64,000 bases of DNA from NCBI RefSeq assembly GCF_000712135.1, contig NZ_JOOE01000004.1, positions 250,501 to 314,500 on the forward strand. The letters run 5' to 3'. This stretch comes from Sphingomonas sp. UNC305MFCol5.2. Lineage in GTDB: Bacteria > Pseudomonadota > Alphaproteobacteria > Sphingomonadales > Sphingomonadaceae. Below the pieces are notes generated by a model that was not told the origin of the DNA, searched no databases, and was given only the letters and a program-made list of their open reading frames with translations. This document shows, one piece after another, positions 56,569 through 64,000 of this stretch (positions are counted from its first letter, which is position 1; each line of letters starts with the position of its first letter). Position numbers and translations under genes: made by a program.

Positions 56569-58347
56569 ATGGCTGCACCTGTACTTGCATATGAGGGCCT
56601 CGGACTGGTCCAGGGTTCCGGCTGGTTGTTCCGCGGGCTCGACCTCTATATCGGCGAGCGCGACCGGCTAGCGCTGATCGGGCGCAACGGCGCGGGCAAA
56701 TCGACTCTGCTTCGCCTGATCGCCGGCCGGATCGATTCCGACGAGGGCCGCCGCACGATCGTGCCGGGTACGCATGTCGTCCTGCTGGAACAGGATCCGC
56801 AGGTGACCAGCTTCGACACTTTGCTCGATTTCGTCCTCGCCGGCGACGATGCGCCGGAGCGCTACGAGGCGGAGGCGATTGCGGACCAGCTCGGCATCGA
56901 TCTCGGCCGCGACGCCACGACTGCCTCGGGCGGCGAGCGCCGCCGCGCCGCGATCGCGCGTGCATTGGCGCAGAACCCCGACGTGCTGCTGATGGACGAG
57001 CCGACCAACCATCTCGACATCGCGGCGATCGACTGGCTCGAATCATGGTTAAGCCGCTACAACGGCGCATTCATCGCGATCAGCCACGATCGCACCTTTC
57101 TCACCCGACTGACCAAGCAGACCCTGTGGCTTGACCGCGGGGCGATCCGCCGCGCCGAGATCGGTTTCGGCGGCTTCGAGGCATGGACCGAACAGGTCTA
57201 TGCCGAGGAGGAGCGCAACGCGCAGAAGCTCGATGCGAAGCTCAAGATCGAGGAGCATTGGCTGCTGCGCGGCGTCACCGGGCGCCGGCGGCGCAACCAG
57301 GGCCGGCTGACCAAGCTAAAGGAAATGCGTGCCGAGCGTGCCGCCATGATGGGGCCGCAGGGCGCCGCGAAGCTCGCGATCGGATCGGACGATGCACAGA
57401 CCAAGGTGGTGATCGACGCCAAGCACATCACCAAGCGCTTCGGCGACCGTACGATCATCAAGGACCTGACGCTGCGCGTAACCAAGGGCGACCGGATCGG
57501 CGTGGTCGGGCGGAACGGCGCCGGCAAGACGACTTTGCTCAAGCTGCTCACCGGCGAACTCGCGCCCGACGAAGGCAGCGTGCGGCTCGCCAAGACGCTC
57601 GACGAGGTCATCATCGATCAGCAGCGCAGCCTGATGGATCCCGCCAAGACGGTGCGCGACGTGCTCACCCAGGGCGGCGAATGGATCGACGTGCTGGGGG
57701 TCAAGAAGCACATCCACGGCTATTTGAAGGAGTTCCTGTTCGAGCCCAACCTCGCCGACGCGAAGATCGGCACGCTTTCGGGCGGCGAACGCTCGCGATT
57801 GCTGCTCGCACGCGAATTCGCGCGGCCGTCGAACCTGCTGGTGCTCGACGAGCCGACCAACGATCTCGATCTCGAGACGCTCGACCTGCTTCAGGAAGTC
57901 ATCGCCGACTATGAAGGCACCGTGCTGATCGTCAGCCACGATCGCGACTTCCTCGATCGCACGGTGACAGTGACGCTCGGGCTCGACGGCAGCGGCAAGG
58001 TCGACGTCGTGGCCGGCGGCTATGCCGATTGGGAGGCGCGCCGGACGGTGCGGGCCGAGCCCAGAAAGATCGCGCCGAAACCGGTCGCGACAGAAGCGCC
58101 CCGGCCGAAGGCGACCAAGCTCAGCTACAAGGACCAGCGCGACTATGATCTGCTGCCCAGGCGGATCGAGGAAATCGAGGCGCAGATCGCGAAGGACGAG
58201 GCGGCGCTGGCCGATCCCGATCTCTACGCTCGCGATCCGGGCAAGTTCGCCAGCCTGAGCGACGGGATCGGCAAGTTGCGCGACGAGAAGGACGCGGCGG
58301 AAATGCGCTGGCTCGAACTGGCCGAACAGGTCGAGGCTTTGGGGTAA
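56569..58347 (+). CDS. ABC-F ATPase, Uup-like
   Basis: 592 residues with two ABC domains and no membrane segment. First domain: Walker A GRNGAGKSTLLRLI, signature SGGERRRAAIARAL, Walker B VLLMDEPTNHLD. Second domain: GRNGAGKTTLLKLL, SGGERSRLLLAREF, LVLDEPTNDLD. The linker EEHWLLRGVTGRRRRNQGRL is the ABC-F arm region. A C-terminal coiled coil (about residues 510-592) is characteristic of Uup. Acts on the ribosome. Start MAAPVLAYEGLGLVQG is chosen by alignment. Confidence 0.92.
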   Translation: MAAPVLAYEGLGLVQGSGWLFRGLDLYIGERDRLALIGRNGAGKSTLLRLIAGRIDSDEGRRTIVPGTHVVLLEQDPQVTSFDTLLDFVLAGDDAPERYEAEAIADQLGIDLGRDATTASGGERRRAAIARALAQNPDVLLMDEPTNHLDIAAIDWLESWLSRYNGAFIAISHDRTFLTRLTKQTLWLDRGAIRRAEIGFGGFEAWTEQVYAEEERNAQKLDAKLKIEEHWLLRGVTGRRRRNQGRLTKLKEMRAERAAMMGPQGAAKLAIGSDDAQTKVVIDAKHITKRFGDRTIIKDLTLRVTKGDRIGVVGRNGAGKTTLLKLLTGELAPDEGSVRLAKTLDEVIIDQQRSLMDPAKTVRDVLTQGGEWIDVLGVKKHIHGYLKEFLFEPNLADAKIGTLSGGERSRLLLAREFARPSNLLVLDEPTNDLDLETLDLLQEVIADYEGTVLIVSHDRDFLDRTVTVTLGLDGSGKVDVVAGGYADWEARRTVRAEPRKIAPKPVATEAPRPKATKLSYKDQRDYDLLPRRIEEIEAQIAKDEAALADPDLYARDPGKFASLSDGIGKLRDEKDAAEMRWLELAEQVEALG

Positions 58348-58369
58348 TATCCACCCGCCGTTCGCCCTA

Positions 58370-58393
58370 CCCCGGCACAAGGCCGGGGTGACG
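58370..58393. terminator. half type C repeat between convergent genes
   Basis: CCCCGGC-ACAAG-GCCGGGG followed by TGACG, the internal hairpin and tail of the type C arms at 48518 and 48598. Positioned between the Uup stop and the kinase stop, so it probably terminates both. Confidence 0.6.
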
Positions 58394-58416
58394 TGGCATT
58401 CCAGACGCTCGCTCGA

Positions 58417-59427
58417 TTACCCCTCCAGATCCACCGCAACTACGGTCCCCTCCGTGCCGCTCTCGGTTCGGATCGTTCCTCGCGCCTGCCGGGCAAAGCC
58501 TTCGATCAGCCGCTGCCCGAGACCGACCGGACGCTGGTTCGGTGCCCCGGCAGGCATGCCGGTGCCGTTGTCGGCTACGATCAGGCGCCAGCCTCCGGGC
58601 CGTCTCTCGAACCGTACATGGATCGCGCCGCGCTCGCGATCTCCGAATGCGTGCTTGGCGGCGTTGGTGACGAGTTCATTGACGATCAGGCCGATCGACA
58701 CGGCCCGATCGCGGGACAGCGCCGCGTGATCCGCCGCGCACGCCAGCGTGATCGCACCGCGCCGGAACAGTGCCTCTTCCAGCGCGGCGCAGAGTTCGTG
58801 GATATAGGTCGCCATGTCGACCTCGCCCGGAGCCGCGGCGCCGCGATATAGATGGCGATGCGCACGCGCGATGCTTTCGACGCGCGCCAGCGCGCTGGCC
58901 AGCGCTTCCGCGGTCTCGCCGTTGCCGGCGCGGCGGCGCTGCATTTCGAGCAACGATGCGACGAGCGTGAAGTTGTTCTTCACCCGGTGGTCGAATTCCT
59001 CGAGGAACAGATCGCGCTCGGCAATCTGGCGGTCGCGCTCGGCCGTGGCGCGGCGTACCGCCAGGCGGAAAGTTTCGGCGACGGCGAGCATGATCACATA
59101 AGCGATCACGATGACGAGCAGCCGCGGTCCGTCCGCCGGACCCTTGGGGTAGAAGGAATACAGCGGCGGCAGCAGGAAGTACCAGGTGTGGAGCAATGTC
59201 AGGAGGGCGGCGAGCGCGCCCGACTGCCAACGCGCGAAGAGCGCCGCGACCAATACCGCGGGGTAGCCCAGCGCGAATGGACCGGCGCCGGGTGCGAAGA
59301 TGTCGACGAGTGCGCGTGCGGCTATTCCGGCCGCCGCGCAGAGAAACGCGAACAGCGTTTGCGTCACCCAGGCCGGCGCATACGGCGCCAGCCTTTCGGG
59401 CAGGTCGAGTTCTCCTATTCGCCCCAT
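58417..59427 (-). CDS. membrane histidine kinase, HWE/HisKA_2 type
   Basis: 336 residues. N-terminal DUF4118-like region with about four helices (VTQTLFAFLCAAAGIAARALV, YPAVLVAALFARWQSGALAALLTLLHTWYF), then HisKA_2 with the phosphoacceptor His in EFDHRVKNNFTLVASLLEMQ (about 145) and catalytic motifs VNELVTNAAKHAF and DNGTGMPAG, GLGQRLIEGFARQ. This combination is the HWE/HisKA_2 class common in alphaproteobacteria, often involved in general stress or light/redox signalling. No response regulator is adjacent. Confidence 0.9.
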   Translation of the reverse strand: MGRIGELDLPERLAPYAPAWVTQTLFAFLCAAAGIAARALVDIFAPGAGPFALGYPAVLVAALFARWQSGALAALLTLLHTWYFLLPPLYSFYPKGPADGPRLLVIVIAYVIMLAVAETFRLAVRRATAERDRQIAERDLFLEEFDHRVKNNFTLVASLLEMQRRRAGNGETAEALASALARVESIARAHRHLYRGAAAPGEVDMATYIHELCAALEEALFRRGAITLACAADHAALSRDRAVSIGLIVNELVTNAAKHAFGDRERGAIHVRFERRPGGWRLIVADNGTGMPAGAPNQRPVGLGQRLIEGFARQARGTIRTESGTEGTVVAVDLEG

Positions 59428-59507
59428 CTCCGGGAAGGGAACAGGCGCGTTCGTCCTGCTGCTGTCAAGCCTCGTCTTGGTTATAGTTGATGTGGATCAA
59501 CTTTATT

Positions 59508-60317
59508 TTACAAAGACTTGGCCGAGCGCCCGGCGAGATCGACGACATACTGCCATGCGACTCGTCCCGAGCGGCTGCCGCGTCGGGTCGCCCAGTTGAT
59601 CGCCTCGGCGGGATCGAAGCTCAGGCCATGCGCCTCGGCATAACCGCGCACGATGTCGACATAGGTATCCTGGTCGATCGCGTGGAAGCCGAGGCTCAGC
59701 CCGAAGCGGTCGGCGAGCGCGAGACTGTCGTCTACCGAATCGCGCGGATTGATCGCGCTGGCCTGCTCGGCGATGTCGCGCGGGATCAGATGGCGGCGGT
59801 TCGACGTGACGATCAGCCGCGTATTGGCCGGCCGTGCCTCGGCGCCGCCTTCGAGCAGCGAGCGCAGCGCGCGCGCGTCGCCTGCGGCATCGAAGCCGAG
59901 ATCGTCGAGAAAGATGACGAATGGCCGGGCCGAGGCGGCGAGCAATGCGAACAGTTCGGGCAAGGCATCGAGATGCTGGGTGACCGCCTCGACCAGCGCG
60001 AGGTTTCCGCCCTTCGCCTGCACCGCCGCGACCGCGCTCTTGACCAGCGCCGACTTGCCGGTGCCGCGTGCGCCCCAGAGCAGGACGTCCTGCGCGGCGC
60101 TGCCTGCCGCCAGCCGCGCGAGATTGGCGAGCAGCGCATCGCGCTGCGGCTCCATTCCGCGGAGCATTTCGAGTGGCAATGGCGCGAAAGCCCGCGCCGC
60201 CGCGAGGCTATGCCCACGCCATACATAAGCGGGATGGGCGAGCGGGTCGGCAGGCGGGGCGAGTGGCGGTGCAAGGCGTTCGAGCGCCTCGGCGATGCGG
60301 GTCATCGGGTCGGTCAT
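59508..60317 (-). CDS. DUF815 AAA ATPase
   Basis: 269 residues. Walker A WGARGTGKSALVKS, Walker B FVIFLDDLGFD, sensor-1 region RLIVTSNRRHL and an arginine-finger-like region DRFGLSLGF. This is the DUF815 family of small AAA+ proteins, function unestablished. Not coupled to a neighbour; 80 bases from the kinase and 60 from mutS on the same strand. Confidence 0.88.
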   Translation of the reverse strand: MTDPMTRIAEALERLAPPLAPPADPLAHPAYVWRGHSLAAARAFAPLPLEMLRGMEPQRDALLANLARLAAGSAAQDVLLWGARGTGKSALVKSAVAAVQAKGGNLALVEAVTQHLDALPELFALLAASARPFVIFLDDLGFDAAGDARALRSLLEGGAEARPANTRLIVTSNRRHLIPRDIAEQASAINPRDSVDDSLALADRFGLSLGFHAIDQDTYVDIVRGYAEAHGLSFDPAEAINWATRRGSRSGRVAWQYVVDLAGRSAKSL

Positions 60318-60377
60318 CGCGGGCGGCTATAGAGCAAATTCGAGTCAAGGTGAGCCGCTAACGCGCACCACGGAGGC

Positions 60378-62984
<2,607 letters not shown>

Positions 62985-63169
62985 GCGGCTTCCGGGTTAG
63001 CCGAACCCGCCCGCCGATCAACACCGTGGACCGGATTTTCTGGGGACGAATCGCGGACGCCATCGGGCATGGCTGGTGGTAGCGCTATCATTTTTCCGTG
63101 CGCATCGTGTTTCGGACGTGTTGCGGCTCCGGAACGTCGCTCCTAAAGGGTCGATGTCAGGAGAGATGC

Positions 63170-64000
63170 ATGGCTGAGGAATCGAACGTCCAGTTTTCGG
63201 AGCGCGAGGCGCTGTTGTACCACTCCGAAGGCCGGCCGGGTAAAATCGAGATCATCGCCTCGAAGCCGATGGCCACCCAGCGTGATCTGGCGCTTGCTTA
63301 TTCGCCCGGCGTCGCGGTGCCCGTCCGCGCGATCGCCGAGGATCCCTCGCTCGCCTATGACTATACCGCCAAGGGCAATCTGGTCGCGGTGATCTCCAAC
63401 GGCACGGCGATCCTCGGTCTCGGCAATCTCGGTGCGCTCGCCTCGAAGCCGGTGATGGAAGGCAAGGCGGTGCTGTTCAAGCGCTTCGCCGACGTCGATT
63501 CGATCGACCTCGAGCTCAAGACCGAAGACGTGGATCGCTTCATCGACGCGGTGGAGCTGATGGAGCCGAGCTTCGGCGGGATCAACCTGGAGGACATCAA
63601 GTCCCCCGAATGCTTCGTGATCGAGCAGACCCTGCGCGAACGCATGAACATCCCGGTCTTCCATGACGACCAGCACGGCACTGCGATCATCGCCGCGGCG
63701 GGGCTGATCAACGCGCTTCACCTGACCGGGCGCGACATCAAGACCGCGCGGGTGGTGATGCTCGGCGCCGGCGCCGCGGCGATCGCCTGTGCGGAGCTGA
63801 TCAAGGCGATGGGGCTGCCGCACGACAATCTGCTGATGCTCGACCTGACCGGAGTGATCTATCAGGGCCGGCAGGAGCATATGAACCAGTGGAAGTCGGC
63901 GCATGCCGTCGCCACGGAGAAGCGCACCCTCGCCGACGCGCTCGACGGCGCCGATGTGTTCGTGGGCCTCGCCTCGGCCAATTCGCTGTCGCCCGAATTG
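63170..64000 (+). CDS. maeB: NADP-dependent malic enzyme, 5' part
   Basis: 277 codons are in the window; the gene continues past its right edge. Start [21 protein letters not shown] with GGAGAG Shine-Dalgarno. Malic enzyme N-domain ([74 protein letters not shown]), the conserved [12 protein letters not shown] and the NAD(P)-binding [17 protein letters not shown]. The MaeB type is usually about 750 residues with a C-terminal phosphotransacetylase-like domain, which is beyond this window. Decarboxylates malate to pyruvate and NADPH. Confidence 0.93.
   Translation, partial: MAEESNVQFSEREALLYHSEGRPGKIEIIASKPMATQRDLALAYSPGVAVPVRAIAEDPSLAYDYTAKGNLVAVISNGTAILGLGNLGALASKPVMEGKAVLFKRFADVDSIDLELKTEDVDRFIDAVELMEPSFGGINLEDIKSPECFVIEQTLRERMNIPVFHDDQHGTAIIAAAGLINALHLTGRDIKTARVVMLGAGAAAIACAELIKAMGLPHDNLLMLDLTGVIYQGRQEHMNQWKSAHAVATEKRTLADALDGADVFVGLASANSLSPEL

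Noticed and set aside
59486..59501. GTTGAT-GTGG-ATCAAC hairpin between the HWE kinase and DUF815 genes
   Set aside because: Only six-base arms and the T-rich side faces a strand with no upstream gene; not convincing as a terminator.

Overview
The window is 64 kb of a high-GC chromosome. Gene content suggests an alphaproteobacterium of the Sphingomonas type: scattered gyrB, recF and dnaN, a Coq4-type ubiquinone protein, RlmN, hflK-hflC-degP, a DUF4168 protein, an OPT transporter, frequent GTG/TTG starts and dispersed GC-rich palindromic repeats. No rRNA, tRNA, CRISPR array, insertion sequence or prophage was seen. The assignment rests on gene content only.

Layout. 1-13.5 kb: a PQQ sugar dehydrogenase lipoprotein, gyrB, a secreted beta-helix protein, recF, two coupled paralogous envelope proteins, a Coq4-like protein, a small lipoprotein, a 53-residue ORF, dnaN, two paralogous outer-membrane barrels, and a histidine phosphatase coupled to a small secreted protein. 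gyrB, recF and dnaN are on one strand in the classical order but separated by insertions. 13.5-23.6 kb: a divergent LysR/SDR pair, a DUF4168 protein, rlmN, a TonB-C-like protein, a TauE-type exporter, a cytochrome b561/molybdopterin enzyme pair, cyclopropane fatty acid synthase, a DUF1801 protein and argG. 23.6-28.6 kb: three large polytopic membrane proteins in a row, two of them tandem paralogues.

28.7-37.6 kb: a FemAB-like acyltransferase, a tightly overlapping sseA-metC-mscS operon, queF, and a glycan locus in which a GT4 glycosyltransferase fused to a probable six-hairpin domain precedes a GH130 mannoside phosphorylase. 37.7-46.5 kb: an OPT transporter, a HerA-like ATPase, hflK-hflC-degP, Mrp and a CoA-binding protein. 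46.5-56.5 kb: tryptophan dioxygenase with a kynureninase-like enzyme, a 0.6 kb block of palindromic repeats, a HAD nucleotidase with dapD, a subtilisin-like autotransporter, a luciferase-like oxidoreductase and a PepSY/response regulator/sensor kinase operon. 56.5-64 kb: an ABC-F ATPase, an HWE-type kinase, a DUF815 ATPase, mutS and the 5' part of maeB.

Points of special interest are the dispersed palindromic repeats, two of which contain a long C-run/G-run inside a duplicated spacer (probably an assembly artefact); the GT4-six-hairpin/GH130 pair with two matching operator-like sites upstream; the tandem membrane glycosyltransferase-like genes; a shared 11-bp-period direct repeat upstream of degP and of the two-component operon; and a shared 11-nt element at nearly the same distance upstream of both barrel genes.
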